Shown: piece after piece, positions 1 through 8,914 of the stretch | Layout of the letters: each line of letters starts with the position of its first letter | How positions within the stretch are numbered: the first letter of the stretch is position 1 | From: Rhizobiales bacterium 63-22 | GTDB taxonomy: Bacteria; Pseudomonadota; Alphaproteobacteria; Rhizobiales; Rhizobiaceae | Length of the DNA: 64,000 nucleotides | Direction of reading: 5' to 3' | Assembly: GCA_001898995.1 (NCBI GenBank) | Contig: MKVZ01000005.1 | Location: 43,645-107,644 of the forward strand | Notes under the pieces: model-generated | The model's input: only the letters and a program-made list of their open reading frames with translations | Database searches by the model: none | Told to the model about the DNA's origin: nothing | Program-made: the position numbers and the translations under genes

Positions 1-681
1 GCCGTCTCGAACGCCGTCTGGAATCGCGGGCTGTTCCTCAGCGTGAGCCAGACGCGGTATTGCGCGGACAAAAGGAAGATATAGGCCGCCAGTTCCATCG
101 TTTCCTCGACCATCTCGCCGTAGCCCGGCCACCAAGCCATGGAAAGGTCGATATGCTGTTCGGAAGCGGTGGAAATCAGCATCGCCACAACGAAGCCGGC
201 AATGTCGAAAAACGGAAATTTCCACTGGGCCATAATGCCGGGCACGACGCGCCAAGACCTTGAAAAGGTGAAGCCGACGACCTGCGCGGCGATCACGATC
301 GCGACGATGGGCGTTCTGTAGGGGTGATACCAGAGCTTCGCGGACGCGTACATCGGCCCCTCTTCCTCCGAGAAGCCGGTCGGCGGATAGAACACCGCGC
401 CCCAGTTGAGTTCGCGTGCCACCATGATGAGCCAGATCGGCGTGATGGCAAGCCAGAAGATGCGCTCCCGCCCCTGCGTTTTGAAGGCGAAGAACAGCGC
501 CGTCACCGCGCCGAAGGCCAGCAGGATGGCCTGCGTGTTCTCGATGAAGTGGTTTTCCCAGGCAAGCTGATGCGGCAGATAGAGGCTGAAGGGAAAGGCG
601 CAGATGAAGAAGAAGACGGCGAGCCAGCGATAGAGAACGGCTGGTGCACTGGGGGGAGGCGGTGGTCGCAGAAGAGGGCAT
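1..681 (-). CDS. Integral membrane protein, partial, apparent frameshift near its start
   Basis: The gene runs off the left edge of the window. Reading the minus strand gives an unbroken frame from about 660 to 1 with several hydrophobic segments (the first reads LAVFFFICAFPFSLYL) and aromatic-rich loops, typical of a polytopic inner-membrane protein; I do not recognise the family. In this frame an upstream stop (TGA at 761-759) is followed by no ATG, GTG or TTG until a GTG at 506-504, inside the protein. An ATG at 681-679 is in a different frame and would join this frame exactly if the G6 tract at 651-656 had five G. So the gene is either frameshifted, phase-variable, misread in the homopolymer, or uses an unusual start. 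Confidence is good that the reading frame is real, low on function. Confidence 0.6.
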   Translation of the reverse strand, partial: MPSSATTASPQCTSRSLSLARRLLLHLRLSLQPLSAASACLGKPLHREHAGHPAGLRRGDGAVLRLQNAGAGAHLLACHHADLAHHGGTRTQLGRGVLSADRLLGGRGADVRVREALVSPLQNAHRRDRDRRAGRRLHLFKVLARRARHYGPVEISVFRHCRLRCGDADFHRFRTAYRPFHGLVAGLRRDGRGNDGTGGLYLPFVRAIPRLAHAEEQPAIPDGVRDG

Positions 682-726
682 CGACGGACTTTCTTGCGGA
701 TCGGTTCTTCCCGCTGAAAAACGTTT

Positions 727-796
727 CTTAAAGCGCATCGCGATCTTGTCGATCGCTTTCAGTGCTTTAAGTTTTTGTTTTCACTGCATTTATGCG
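727..796. repeat. Intergenic palindromic repeat, copy 1
   Basis: The block starts CTTAAAGCGC, has GCGATCTT and TCGCTTTC half-way, and ends GCTTTAAG followed by a T-rich stretch. The same order of words recurs at 10537-10600, so this is one member of a dispersed family like the small palindromic repeats of Brucella and relatives. The rest of this gap (to 904) holds a degenerate tail of the repeat and no gene. Confidence 0.55.
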
Positions 797-904
797 GCGC
801 CAAATGTTCCCGTTCGGCTGCAAAATGCTCTTAGTTGCACGCATTTCCAAGCGCAGAACCGGTTCCGCTTCCGATGGAGATGCTCCCTCTGTTTAGCGAT
901 GAAA

Positions 905-1837
905 TCACGTCGATGGAAGCGCGCTCCCCAACCAATCCAGAAAAATCTGCGTCGCCTGTTCCCGGTTGATCTCGTTCAGGCTCTCGTGGCGTGTTTCGGG
1001 CAGGATGGTGCAGGCGACGTTTTTGAAGCCCATGCGGGAGAGCCGCGTTTCCAGCCGGCGTACCGCTTCACCCTTCGCCGTGGCCGGGTCTTCCGCGCCG
1101 CCCAGAAGCTGAATGGGCAACGTTTTCGACACGTTGCCGAAGTGGCGGTCGGCCGCGCCGTAGCGGATCAGGCGGAACACGTCGATCCACAGGGATACGC
1201 TGGGATCGAAGCCGCAGAGCGGATCGGCGATGTAGGCGTCCACTTCCTGCCGGTCGCGCGACAGCCAGTCGAACAGGGTGCTGTGGCTGGGAATGGAGCG
1301 TCCCCAGGCGCGGAAGGTGAGCTTCGGCAGGAGCGTGCTCGGCACGTCCGAGCCTTTCAGCATCCGCTCGGCATAGAGAAGCGCAAATGCGGCAAGGCTT
1401 GCCGATCCGCCGTCGAAATTGGCGTTCCAGATCGCTGCCGCATCCGCGGTTTCGGGATGGTCGAGCACCGTGTCGAGCGCGATCAGCCCGCCCATGGAAT
1501 GGCCGAACAGCACCACGGGCAGGCCGGGATGCGCGGCGCGGACGGTGTGGTTGAGCGCCGCAACGTCGCCGATCGCCGCGCGCCAGCCGTCTTTTTTCGC
1601 GAACATGCCTTTCGGCATGCGCGCGCCGATATTGACGCCATGGCCGCGATGGTCCTGTGCGTAAACGTGATATCCGGCTTCGGCCAGCGCGGCGGCGAAG
1701 CGGCCGTAGCGCGCCGAATGCTCGGCGAGGCCGTGGCAGATCTGCACGACCGCGCGCGGCCTTTCGGCGAGCGCGCGGCGGTAAGGCAGCGCGATGCCGC
1801 CGGGAAGGGAAAGGTGATGGACGGTCTCGAATGTCAT
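905..1837 (-). CDS. Alpha/beta hydrolase, lysophospholipase / monoacylglycerol lipase-like
   Basis: A 310-residue serine hydrolase of the lysophospholipase (Hydrolase_4) family, expected to cleave an ester bond in a lysophospholipid or monoacylglycerol; the real substrate is unknown. The nucleophile elbow GHSMGG places the catalytic serine near residue 114, an HGLAEH oxyanion-hole motif lies near 35-40, and a late ETRHES provides the likely catalytic histidine. No signal peptide is visible, so it is probably cytoplasmic. I chose the ATG at 1837 because GATGGG lies just upstream; a TTG at 1864 would add nine residues without a better ribosome site. It stands alone on the minus strand, divergent from ettA. 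Confidence 0.85.
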   Translation of the reverse strand: MTFETVHHLSLPGGIALPYRRALAERPRAVVQICHGLAEHSARYGRFAAALAEAGYHVYAQDHRGHGVNIGARMPKGMFAKKDGWRAAIGDVAALNHTVRAAHPGLPVVLFGHSMGGLIALDTVLDHPETADAAAIWNANFDGGSASLAAFALLYAERMLKGSDVPSTLLPKLTFRAWGRSIPSHSTLFDWLSRDRQEVDAYIADPLCGFDPSVSLWIDVFRLIRYGAADRHFGNVSKTLPIQLLGGAEDPATAKGEAVRRLETRLSRMGFKNVACTILPETRHESLNEINREQATQIFLDWLGSALPST

Positions 1838-2310
1838 GCGCCCATCACAGATTATGGCGCGCAAATAGTCAATCGCCGGCTTTCGCCTGCCACCCGAACG
1901 GGCATTGCGCGCACCGGTGCGTCAATTTTGAACAATCGGCTTTTTTGTGCAAATTTTACTTGAAAAGCGCAAAAACCTAGGCAAATTTACACCCATCCAA
2001 AGAAGCGGACGGGAATTTGCAGGGGTCAGGCACGGCGCACAGGTAAAGTTCAGGTCATAGTTTGCAGGCTGTCCGGCGGGGCGAGGAAACCTCTACGGAC
2101 AGTGGCCAGAGGGGAAACCGGGTGACGGAAATATCCGCGCCCGGTTTCATTAATTTTGGAACAGCGTCATTTGAAGCTAGGAAGCGCCCGGAATGATGGC
2201 CGGGGCCATTTGCGTTCGCGCCGCATTTGCCCTACATACGCGGCATCATTTTCCGCCGGCATCGCGGATCGCGGCCGCACAAAACCCAACCCGTGGAGAC
2301 GACGCGCTTT
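1838..2310. other. Long intergenic region before ettA with a candidate structured RNA
   Basis: No credible protein gene lies here. 1930-1990 is locally AT-rich and could hold promoters for either neighbour. 2060-2155 contains two strong inverted repeats described separately. The AGGTAAAG...CAGGTCATAG stretch between them and the AT-rich part has no assignment. An in-frame upstream extension of ettA to 2227 exists but has no ribosome site and does not match the family start. Confidence 0.5.
2061..2158 (+). ncRNA. Candidate small structured RNA with terminator-like end
   Basis: Two hairpins follow each other. The first has arms CTGTCCG (2069-2075) and CGGACAG (2096-2102) with an inner GAGG/CCTC stem. 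The second has perfect 9-bp arms GAAACCGGG (2114-2122) and CCCGGTTTC (2140-2148) with an inner CGGA/TCCG, followed by ATTAATTTT. This could be an sRNA end or an ettA leader element with a terminator. I could not match it to a known family; the strand is assumed from the trailing T residues. Confidence 0.4.
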
Positions 2311-3960
2311 ATGGCTCGCCAGTTCATTTATCACATGTCGGGCCTCAACAAGGCCTACGGCAACAAGAAGATTCTCGAAAACATCAATCTGTCCTTCTAT
2401 CCCGACGCCAAGATCGGCATTCTCGGCCCCAACGGCGCCGGCAAGTCGACCGTGCTCAAGATCATGGCCGGGCTCGACAAGGAATATACCGGCGAGGCGT
2501 GGCTGGCCGAGGGCGCGACCTGCGGCTACCTTCCGCAGGAGCCGGAACTCGACGCATCCAAGGACGTGCTCGGCAACGTCATGGAAGGCGTGGCCGACAA
2601 GAAGGCCATCATCGACCGCTATAACGAACTGATGATGAACTATTCCGACGAGACTGCCGACGAGGGCGCGAAGCTTCAGGACATCATCGACAGTCAGAAT
2701 CTGTGGGACCTCGACAGCCAGGTCGAAATGGCGATGGAAGCGCTGCGCTGCCCGCCCGGCGACGCCGACGTTTCCAAACTTTCGGGCGGCGAGAAGCGCC
2801 GCGTGGCGCTGTGCAAGCTGCTCCTGTCGAAGCCGGACCTGCTGCTGCTCGACGAGCCGACCAACCATCTCGACGCCGAGACGACGGCGTGGCTTGAAAA
2901 ACACCTGCGCGAATATCCGGGCTCGGTGCTCATCATTACCCACGACCGCTACTTCCTCGACAATGTGACGGGCTGGATTCTCGAACTCGACCGTGGTCGC
3001 GGCATTCCCTACGAGGGCAATTATACCGCCTATCTGGAGGCCAAGACCAAGCGCATGGAGCAGGAGGGCCGCGAGGAGGCCGCCCGCCAGAAGGCGCTGT
3101 CGCGCGAGCGCGAGTGGATTTCCGCCAGCCCCAAGGCGCGTCAGGCCAAGTCCAAGGCGCGTATCAAGGCTTATGACGAACTGGTCCGGCAGGCCGAGGA
3201 TCGCCGCCCCGGCGACGGGCAGATCGTCATCCCGGTCGGCGAGCGTCTCGGACAGGTGGTGATCGAGGTCGAAAACCTGTCCAAGGGCTATGGCGACCGC
3301 CTGCTGATCGACGACCTTTCGTTCAAGCTGCCGGCCGGCGGCATTGTCGGCGTGATCGGTCCGAACGGTGCCGGTAAATCGACGCTGTTCAAGATGCTGA
3401 CCGGTCAGGAACAGCCCGACAACGGCGCGGTGCGCATCGGCGAAACGGTGCAGCTGTCCTATGTGGACCAGAGCCGCGACGCGCTTGCCGCCGACAAGAC
3501 TGTGTGGGAGGAAATCTCCGGCGGCAACGACGTCATCAAGCTCGGCAAGTTCGAGATGAACTCCCGCGCCTATTGCGGCGCGTTCAACTTCAAGGGCGGC
3601 GACCAGCAGCAGAAGGTCGGCAACCTCTCCGGCGGCCAGCGCAACCGCGTGCATCTGGCCAAGATGCTGAAGTCCGGCGGCAACGTGCTGCTGCTCGACG
3701 AGCCGACCAACGATCTCGACACCGAGACGCTGGCCGCACTGGAGGATGCACTCGAGAATTTCGCCGGCTGCGCCGTGGTCATCAGCCATGACCGCATGTT
3801 CCTCGACCGCCTCGCCACCCATATTCTCTCCTTCGAGGGCGACAGCCATGTCGAATGGTTCGAGGGCAATTTCGAGGATTACGAGGCCGACAAGGTCCGG
3901 CGCCTCGGCCCGGACAGCGTCAATCCCAAGCGGGTGACCTACAAACCGCTGACGCGGTGA
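2311..3960 (+). CDS. ettA: Energy-dependent translational throttle protein EttA (ABC-F ATPase)
   Basis: A 549-residue soluble protein with two ABC ATPase domains and no membrane segments, the ABC-F layout. It binds the ribosomal E site and gates entry into the elongation cycle according to ATP/ADP level (known for E. coli EttA, 555 residues). Walker A motifs GPNGAGKST occur in both halves (first at about residues 39-47), signature motifs LSGGEKRR and LSGGQRNR, and Walker B ends [12 protein letters not shown] and [12 protein letters not shown]. The charged linker between the domains is the ribosome-contacting P-site linker of the family. The ATG at 2311 follows GGAG at 2295 and matches the usual N-terminus; longer starts are not supported. 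A strong terminator follows. Confidence 0.97.
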   Translation: MARQFIYHMSGLNKAYGNKKILENINLSFYPDAKIGILGPNGAGKSTVLKIMAGLDKEYTGEAWLAEGATCGYLPQEPELDASKDVLGNVMEGVADKKAIIDRYNELMMNYSDETADEGAKLQDIIDSQNLWDLDSQVEMAMEALRCPPGDADVSKLSGGEKRRVALCKLLLSKPDLLLLDEPTNHLDAETTAWLEKHLREYPGSVLIITHDRYFLDNVTGWILELDRGRGIPYEGNYTAYLEAKTKRMEQEGREEAARQKALSREREWISASPKARQAKSKARIKAYDELVRQAEDRRPGDGQIVIPVGERLGQVVIEVENLSKGYGDRLLIDDLSFKLPAGGIVGVIGPNGAGKSTLFKMLTGQEQPDNGAVRIGETVQLSYVDQSRDALAADKTVWEEISGGNDVIKLGKFEMNSRAYCGAFNFKGGDQQQKVGNLSGGQRNRVHLAKMLKSGGNVLLLDEPTNDLDTETLAALEDALENFAGCAVVISHDRMFLDRLATHILSFEGDSHVEWFEGNFEDYEADKVRRLGPDSVNPKRVTYKPLTR

Positions 3961-3966
3961 ATTTTC

Positions 3967-3999
3967 AAAGGCCGGCGTGAGAACGCCGGCCTTTCTTTT
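3967..3999 (+). terminator. Rho-independent terminator of ettA
   Basis: A 12-bp perfect stem, AAAGGCCGGCGT (3967-3978) with ACGCCGGCCTTT (3983-3994), loop GAGA, then CTTTTT. The T tract runs directly into GGAGG (4001-4005), the ribosome site of the next gene, so tam needs its own promoter or read-through. Confidence 0.9.
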
Positions 4000-4011
4000 T
4001 GGAGGAAATGC

Positions 4012-4779
4012 ATGAAGGACTGGTCCGCGCAGCAATATCTGAAATTCGAGGACGAGCGCAGCCGCCCGGCGCGCGATCTTCTGGCGCAGATACCGTTCGA
4101 CGCGCCACGCAAGGTTGTGGATATCGGCTGCGGGCCGGGCAATTCCACCGAGCTTCTCAGGGAGCGCTGGCCGGAGGCGGATATTTCCGGTTTCGACACC
4201 TCGCCGGACATGATCGAGAAAGCGAAAAAGCGCTTGCCGGATGTGACGTTTTCCATCGGCGACGCCACGAGCTTCGAGCCGGACACCGATACGGACGTGC
4301 TGTTTTCCAACGCCGTGTTCCAGTGGGTTCCCGATCATATCGGGCAGATGCGGCGACTGTTTGCGGCGCTGAAGCCGGGCGCGGTGCTGGCCGTACAGAT
4401 GCCCGACAATATGGGCGAGCCGACGCATCGTGCCATGCGCGCGGTGGCGCAGACCCCGCCCTTCGCGGCGAAGATCGGCGGCGAGGGCCGCGCGCCGCTG
4501 CCGCCGGTCGCCGCCTATTACGATGCCTTCGCCGGCAATGCGGCCCGCATCGATATCTGGCACACGATCTACAACCATCCGCTCGCCGGTCTCGACGCCA
4601 TCGTCGAATGGGTGAAGGGAACGGGTTTGCGTCCTTTCCTCGACCCGCTGGACGCTGACGAGCAGGCGGCCTATCTCGCCGCCTACAAGGCCGAGATTAC
4701 GGCGCATTATCCGCCGGTGCGGGATGGCAAGGTGCTGCTGCGCTTCCCGCGCCTGTTCGTCGTCGCGCGAAAAGGCTGA
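4012..4779 (+). CDS. tam: Trans-aconitate 2-methyltransferase
   Basis: A 255-residue class I SAM-dependent methyltransferase that esterifies trans-aconitate, a toxic by-product of the citrate cycle. The opening [16 protein letters not shown], the SAM-binding [15 protein letters not shown] near residues 36-50, FDTSPDMI (acidic SAM ribose contact) and the later FQWVPDH are hallmarks of Tam; length is as usual for the family. Ribosome site GGAGGAA lies 6 bases before the ATG. Cytoplasmic; no partner gene is obvious. Confidence 0.93.
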   Translation: MKDWSAQQYLKFEDERSRPARDLLAQIPFDAPRKVVDIGCGPGNSTELLRERWPEADISGFDTSPDMIEKAKKRLPDVTFSIGDATSFEPDTDTDVLFSNAVFQWVPDHIGQMRRLFAALKPGAVLAVQMPDNMGEPTHRAMRAVAQTPPFAAKIGGEGRAPLPPVAAYYDAFAGNAARIDIWHTIYNHPLAGLDAIVEWVKGTGLRPFLDPLDADEQAAYLAAYKAEITAHYPPVRDGKVLLRFPRLFVVARKG

Positions 4780-4985
4780 TCGTCTCCGCCCCGCTTTGCT
4801 CCGGCGTTTTTTGCAGGGGAGCAGTTCCCTGCAATAGATTGCATCCAAACGATTCTCCACCTATGGTGCATTTCTGCGGTGCCCGCTGAAAAGAGGGCGC
4901 AGGTTTCTGTCCGTCCGTTTCATGCCGGTCGTGCCGGCCTCGACGGGGGGCGGAAAAGAGGGGATTTGTTTCGGGAGTTTTCAGC
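4780..4985. other. Intergenic region with a 7-bp hairpin
   Basis: After tam a short inverted repeat TGCAGGG (4812-4818) / CCCTGCA (4827-4833) lies downstream of a TTTTTT run; it is not a classic terminator. The rest probably holds the transporter promoter, with GGGAG at 4974 as ribosome site. Confidence 0.4.
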
Positions 4986-6326
4986 ATGAGCAATGTTACG
5001 ACGCATATGGACGCCAATGGCGAGGCAGAGGCGCCGCACGACGCGCACGATACGCGCCATCGCGTTTTCGCCATCGTGGCCAGCGCCTCCGGCAATCTGG
5101 TCGAGTGGTACGATTTCTACGTCTATTCCTTCGGCGCGCTCTATTTCGCGGCGCAGTTCTTTCCGAAGGGCGACCAGACCAGCCAGTTGCTCAACACCGC
5201 CGCCGTCTTCGCGGCGGGCTTCCTGATGCGGCCTATCGGCGGCTGGCTGTTCGGCCGCATCGCCGACAGGCTGGGCAGGCGCACCTCCATGCTGATCTCG
5301 GTCTCGATGATGTGCCTCGGCTCGTTTGCCATCGCCATCCTGCCCACCTATGCGACCATCGGCGTGATGGCGCCCTTCCTGTTGCTGGTCGTGCGCCTGT
5401 TGCAGGGGCTTTCGGTCGGCGGCGAATACGGCACCACCGCGACCTATATGAGCGAGGTGGCGCTGGCCGGGCGGCGCGGCTTCTTCTCTTCCTTCCAGTA
5501 TGTCACGCTCATCGGCGGCCAGCTTCTCGCCGTTCTGGTGATCGTGATCCTTCAGTTCATTCTGACCTCGGAACAACTGCATGACTGGGGCTGGCGCATC
5601 CCGTTCTTCATCGGCGGCATCGCGGCCATCGTGGCGGTCTTCCTGCGCCGCACCCTGCATGAAACCACCACGGAAGAAACGCGCAAAAGCAGCAAGGCCG
5701 GCAGCTTCGCCAATATCTGGGCCAATCACCGCAAGGCCTTTCTCGTCGTGGTCGGCTTCACCGCTGGCGGCTCGCTCGCCTTTTACACCTTCACCACCTA
5801 CATGCAGAAATATCTCGTCAACACGGCTGGCATGAGCAAGCAGGTGGCGAGCGAGGTCATGACCTTCGCGCTGCTGTTCTTCGTCGTCATCCAGCCGCTG
5901 TTCGGATATATTTCCGATAAGGTAGGCCGCAAGCCGATGATGATCGCCTTCGGCGGCGTTTCGGTGCTGACCACCATTCCCATCCTCACCGGGCTTGCCA
6001 CGGTGCAAAGTCCGGTGACCGCCTTCCTCTATATCGCCGGCGCGTCGATGGTCGTGGCCATGTACACCTCCATCGCCGGCATCGTGAAGGCGGAACTGTT
6101 TCCCGCCGAGGTGCGGGCGCTCGGCGTCGGTTTCGCCTATGCCATCTCCAATGCCATTTTCGGCGGCACTGCGGAATATGTGGCGCTGTGGTTCAAGGAA
6201 AAGGGCATGGAAAGCGGCTTTTACTGGTACGTGACCGTCATGATGCTGCTCGTGTTCATCGTCGGCATCGTCATGCCCAATCCGCGCAAGCACGGATATT
6301 TGCAGGGGCATGGTGTTACCAACTGA
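4986..6326 (+). CDS. MFS transporter of the metabolite:H+ symporter (MHS) family, KgtP-like
   Basis: A 446-residue major facilitator protein with about twelve hydrophobic segments. The start of TM1 carries [16 protein letters not shown], the MHS signature, followed by the loop-2 motif [13 protein letters not shown] and [20 protein letters not shown], both typical of alpha-ketoglutarate permease and related dicarboxylate symporters. The second half repeats the loop motif as [11 protein letters not shown]. An organic acid driven by protons is the expected substrate; which one cannot be told. Single gene with its own terminator. Confidence 0.88.
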   Translation: MSNVTTHMDANGEAEAPHDAHDTRHRVFAIVASASGNLVEWYDFYVYSFGALYFAAQFFPKGDQTSQLLNTAAVFAAGFLMRPIGGWLFGRIADRLGRRTSMLISVSMMCLGSFAIAILPTYATIGVMAPFLLLVVRLLQGLSVGGEYGTTATYMSEVALAGRRGFFSSFQYVTLIGGQLLAVLVIVILQFILTSEQLHDWGWRIPFFIGGIAAIVAVFLRRTLHETTTEETRKSSKAGSFANIWANHRKAFLVVVGFTAGGSLAFYTFTTYMQKYLVNTAGMSKQVASEVMTFALLFFVVIQPLFGYISDKVGRKPMMIAFGGVSVLTTIPILTGLATVQSPVTAFLYIAGASMVVAMYTSIAGIVKAELFPAEVRALGVGFAYAISNAIFGGTAEYVALWFKEKGMESGFYWYVTVMMLLVFIVGIVMPNPRKHGYLQGHGVTN

Positions 6327-6333
6327 TCGAAAG

Positions 6334-6355
6334 CGCCGCCTTCGGGCGGCGTTTT
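6334..6355 (+). terminator. Terminator of the MHS transporter gene
   Basis: CGCCGCC (6334-6340), loop TTCG, GGCGGCG (6345-6351), then TTTT. It touches the stop codon of the convergent DUF2293 gene. Confidence 0.88.
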
Positions 6356-6680
6356 ACATTTCGGCGGCTTCGTCGTCTTCCGGGGAGAGCAGGCGCGTGG
6401 CGCGCCACGCGGTCAGCCTGTCGTTGATCGCGTCCATGACGAAAAAACGGGCCGAATCCCTGTCGTAGCCTTCGTCACGCAGCGCGTCGTAATCCGTATG
6501 CGCATGGCGAACATGCGCGACCGCCGCCAGCCAAACGGCTGTCGAAGGCGGCAGCGCCTTCATATGCGGTGCCAGCGCCGCCGCCCTGATCGGCTCGGAA
6601 TCCGCATAGGGCACCCCCGGAAGCAACAGCGTGAGAGCCTTGGCCACGGCCTTTTGCCGGTTGGTGCTGGCGATCGTCAT
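6354..6680 (-). CDS. DUF2293 domain protein
   Basis: A 108-residue protein of unknown function. The sequence (helical, with AVWLAAVAHVRHAHTDYDALRDEGYDRDSAR) fits DUF2293, a small family found mostly in Rhizobiales. No signal peptide or membrane segment. It converges with the transporter gene; upstream lies a repeat (6709-6804). Function unknown. Confidence 0.75.
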   Translation of the reverse strand: MTIASTNRQKAVAKALTLLLPGVPYADSEPIRAAALAPHMKALPPSTAVWLAAVAHVRHAHTDYDALRDEGYDRDSARFFVMDAINDRLTAWRATRLLSPEDDEAAEM

Positions 6681-6708
6681 GATTTCCCCGAATCCTGCAT
6701 GGAAGCCA

Positions 6709-6804
6709 GAGCATCGGACCGAAAAGTGGGAACCGGTTTCGGGTCATCCGATGCTCAAACAAAAAGATAGATCGTCATAATGCGCCTGATAAGGCGCACG
6801 ACGA
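6709..6804. repeat. Intergenic palindromic repeat, copy 2
   Basis: Perfect 10-bp arms GAGCATCGGA (6709-6718) and TCCGATGCTC (6747-6756) are followed by AAACAAAAAGATAGATCGTC and the palindrome TGCGCCTGATAAGGCGCA. The stretch 6767-6804 reappears in inverted orientation at 59389-59426 with one mismatch by eye. Confidence 0.8.
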
Positions 6805-6846
6805 GCTATTGTGCCATGAAAAGCGCTTGCTCCGAAACCACAATTC

Positions 6847-6866
6847 ATATAAACATATCTTTATAT
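6847..6866. promoter_or_regulatory. Near-perfect 20-bp operator before the ArsR-type regulator
   Basis: ATATAAACATATCTTTATAT is a palindrome except for one symmetric base pair. It lies 17 bases before the regulator ATG, over the expected promoter or leader. Position and symmetry fit autoregulation by the ArsR-family protein encoded next; similar AT-rich palindromes are described for SahR, the S-adenosylhomocysteine-responsive ArsR regulator of methionine-cycle genes. Confidence 0.7.
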
Positions 6867-6882
6867 CTTTAGAGGTGAAGGC

Positions 6883-7911
6883 ATGGCCGGATTGCAGTTG
6901 CAGCTCGATCGGATGGTGGATGTGCTGAAAGCGGTGGCGGAGCCGAGCCGGCTGCGCATCCTCGCGCTTCTGGCGCGCGGCGACCTCACGGTCTCCGATC
7001 TCACCGCCATTCTCGGCCAGTCGCAGCCGCGCGTGTCGCGCCATCTGAAACTGCTTGCCGAGGCGAATCTGATCGACCGCTATCAGGAAGGCGCATGGGC
7101 CTATTTCCGCCTTGCGGACAACATGATCTGCGGCGACGTGGCGCGCGGGCTTCTGGCCCGGCTCGACCGTTCCGATACGCTCATCGAGCGTGACATGGAG
7201 CGGCTGTCGCAGGTCAAATCCAGCCGCCAGGAAAAGGCCGCCGCCTATTTCAGCGCCAATGCCGGAAGCTGGGACGAGATTCGCAAGCTGCATGTCTCGG
7301 AAAGCGCGGTGGAAACGGTGCTGAAAAAGGTCGTCGGCGGCAGGCCGTTTCAGGCCATGCTCGACGTGGGCACCGGTACGGGCCGCCTTCTGGAGCTTTT
7401 TGCGCCGCTTTATACGCGCGGGCTCGGTATCGACATCAACCGTGATATGCTTTCGGTGGCGCGCGCCAATCTCGATCTGGCCGGTATCGCCAATGCGCAG
7501 GTGCGGCAGGGCGATGTCTATGCGCTGCCGGTGGAGCGCGAGAGCTTCGATCTGGTGACGATCCATCAGGTGCTGCATTTTCTCGACGATCCGCAGGCCG
7601 CGATCCGCGAGGCCGCACGCGCGCTTCGCCCCGGGGGGCGGTTGCTGGTGGTGGATTTCGCTCCGCATGAGCTTGAATTCCTGCGTGAGGACCACGCCCA
7701 TCTGCGCCTCGGCTTCAGCGACGAGCAGATGATCGGCTGGATGAGGGATGCGGGTCTCGAACCCGAAAAGACGCTGGAACTGGAGCCCAAGGGCTTCAAT
7801 GGCGGCAGAGACGACAGGGGGCTGACAGTGAAGCTGTGGCTTGCACGCGATCCGCGTCTTCTGGTGGCCGAGCCGGCGGTGAAGAATATCAGCATGACGG
7901 AGACAGTCTGA
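6883..7911 (+). CDS. ArsR-family regulator fused to a SAM methyltransferase domain (SahR-like)
   Basis: A 342-residue two-domain protein. Residues 1-90 are a winged-helix ArsR domain (AVAEPSRLRILALLARGDL, QSQPRVSRHLKLLAEANLI) without the usual metal-binding cysteines. Residues about 145-330 are a class I methyltransferase fold (MLDVGTGTGRLLELF, GIDINRDML, LRPGGRLLVVDF). The fusion is known in alphaproteobacteria and is taken to sense SAM or S-adenosylhomocysteine rather than, or as well as, to methylate. Its stop overlaps the metF start (TGATG), so the two are one translationally coupled operon, and a palindromic operator lies just upstream. Role as repressor of the methionine cycle is inference. 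Confidence 0.85.
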   Translation: MAGLQLQLDRMVDVLKAVAEPSRLRILALLARGDLTVSDLTAILGQSQPRVSRHLKLLAEANLIDRYQEGAWAYFRLADNMICGDVARGLLARLDRSDTLIERDMERLSQVKSSRQEKAAAYFSANAGSWDEIRKLHVSESAVETVLKKVVGGRPFQAMLDVGTGTGRLLELFAPLYTRGLGIDINRDMLSVARANLDLAGIANAQVRQGDVYALPVERESFDLVTIHQVLHFLDDPQAAIREAARALRPGGRLLVVDFAPHELEFLREDHAHLRLGFSDEQMIGWMRDAGLEPEKTLELEPKGFNGGRDDRGLTVKLWLARDPRLLVAEPAVKNISMTETV

Positions 7912-8816
7912 TGGGTTTTTACGGTCTTTCCCGCCGACCGGATGTCGGCCAGACCACGAAGGTGTCGTTCGAGTTCTTCCCGCCCAATTCGGAGAAGATG
8001 GAGGAGCGCCTGTTCGAGACGGTGACGCGGCTTGCGCCGCTGAAGCCCGAATTCGTCTCCGTGACCTATGGCGCGGGCGGCTCGACGCGCGAGCGCACCA
8101 TCCGCACCGTGGCGCGTATCCTCAAGGAGACCGACATCAAGCCGGCGGCGCACCTGACCTGCGTCGACGCCACGCGCCAGGAGGTCGACGGGGTGGCGCG
8201 CGAATTCGCCGCGCTCGGCGTCAACCGCTTCGTGGCGCTGCGCGGCGATCCGGCCAACAGCGGGGGAGGCAAGTACGCGCCCACCCCCGGCGGCTACCAG
8301 AACGGCGCGGAACTGGTGGGGGGCCTGCGCGCCATCGCCGATTTCGACATCTCCGTCTCGGCCTACCCGGAAAAGCACCCGGAAAGCCCGGATTTCGCCA
8401 CCGACATCGACATGCTCAAGCGCAAGGTCGACAACGGCGCGACGCGGGCCATCACCCAGTTCTTCTTCGAGAACGATCTTTACGAGCGCTATGTCGAGCG
8501 GGTGCGGCGCGCGGGCATCTATATTCCCATCGTGCCGGGCTTGCTGCCGGTGCATAATTTCAAGCAGGTGAAGAATTTCTGCGTCCGTTCGGCCACCCAT
8601 ATCCCCGCCTGGCTGGCGGAGCGCTTCGACGGGCTGGAGGACGATCCGCAGACGCATCAGCTTGTCGCGGCAGCGATCGCGGCGGAGCAGGTGATGGACC
8701 TGATCGAGCGCGGCGTGCAGGATTTCCATTTCTACACCATGAACCGCGCCGACCTGCCTTTCGCCATCTGCCACATGATCGGCATCAGGCCCAAGGCCGA
8801 GGCCGAAGCGGCATGA
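7911..8816 (+). CDS. metF: Methylenetetrahydrofolate reductase
   Basis: A 301-residue flavoenzyme reducing 5,10-methylene-THF to 5-methyl-THF, the methyl donor for methionine synthesis. VSFEFFPPNSEKMEERL at the N-terminus, SVTYGAGGSTRERT, HLTCVDATRQEV, LRGDPA and TRAITQFFFEND are the family motifs along the TIM barrel. The ATG at 7911 shares a base with the stop of the upstream regulator gene; the longer reading frame to 7836 lies inside that gene and is rejected. The link to an ArsR/methyltransferase regulator fits control by the methyl cycle. A strong bidirectional terminator follows. Confidence 0.96.
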   Translation: MGFYGLSRRPDVGQTTKVSFEFFPPNSEKMEERLFETVTRLAPLKPEFVSVTYGAGGSTRERTIRTVARILKETDIKPAAHLTCVDATRQEVDGVAREFAALGVNRFVALRGDPANSGGGKYAPTPGGYQNGAELVGGLRAIADFDISVSAYPEKHPESPDFATDIDMLKRKVDNGATRAITQFFFENDLYERYVERVRRAGIYIPIVPGLLPVHNFKQVKNFCVRSATHIPAWLAERFDGLEDDPQTHQLVAAAIAAEQVMDLIERGVQDFHFYTMNRADLPFAICHMIGIRPKAEAEAA

Positions 8817-8823
8817 GGACGTG

Positions 8824-8851
8824 AAAAAGCCCGGTTCGCACCGGGCTTTTT
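8824..8851. terminator. Bidirectional terminator between metF and the AHSA1-like gene
   Basis: AAAAAGCCCGG (8824-8834) and CCGGGCTTTTT (8841-8851) with loop TTCGCA. The A and T tracts make it usable from both sides, which suits the convergent genes. Confidence 0.92.
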
Positions 8852-8914
8852 CATGAGCGAAAACCGCACGACATGGCCGGAGTGTTGGCGCGGCCGGCGG
8901 CAGGACAAGCCGCC

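Noticed and set aside
644..1963. 439-residue plus-strand frame over the hydrolase gene
   Set aside because: Shadow of the minus-strand hydrolase; no motif and no ribosome site.
2167..4860. 897-residue minus-strand reading frame opposite ettA and tam
   Set aside because: It lies antisense to two well-supported genes in GC-rich DNA, shows low-complexity Arg/Gly/Ala/His composition and has no domain.
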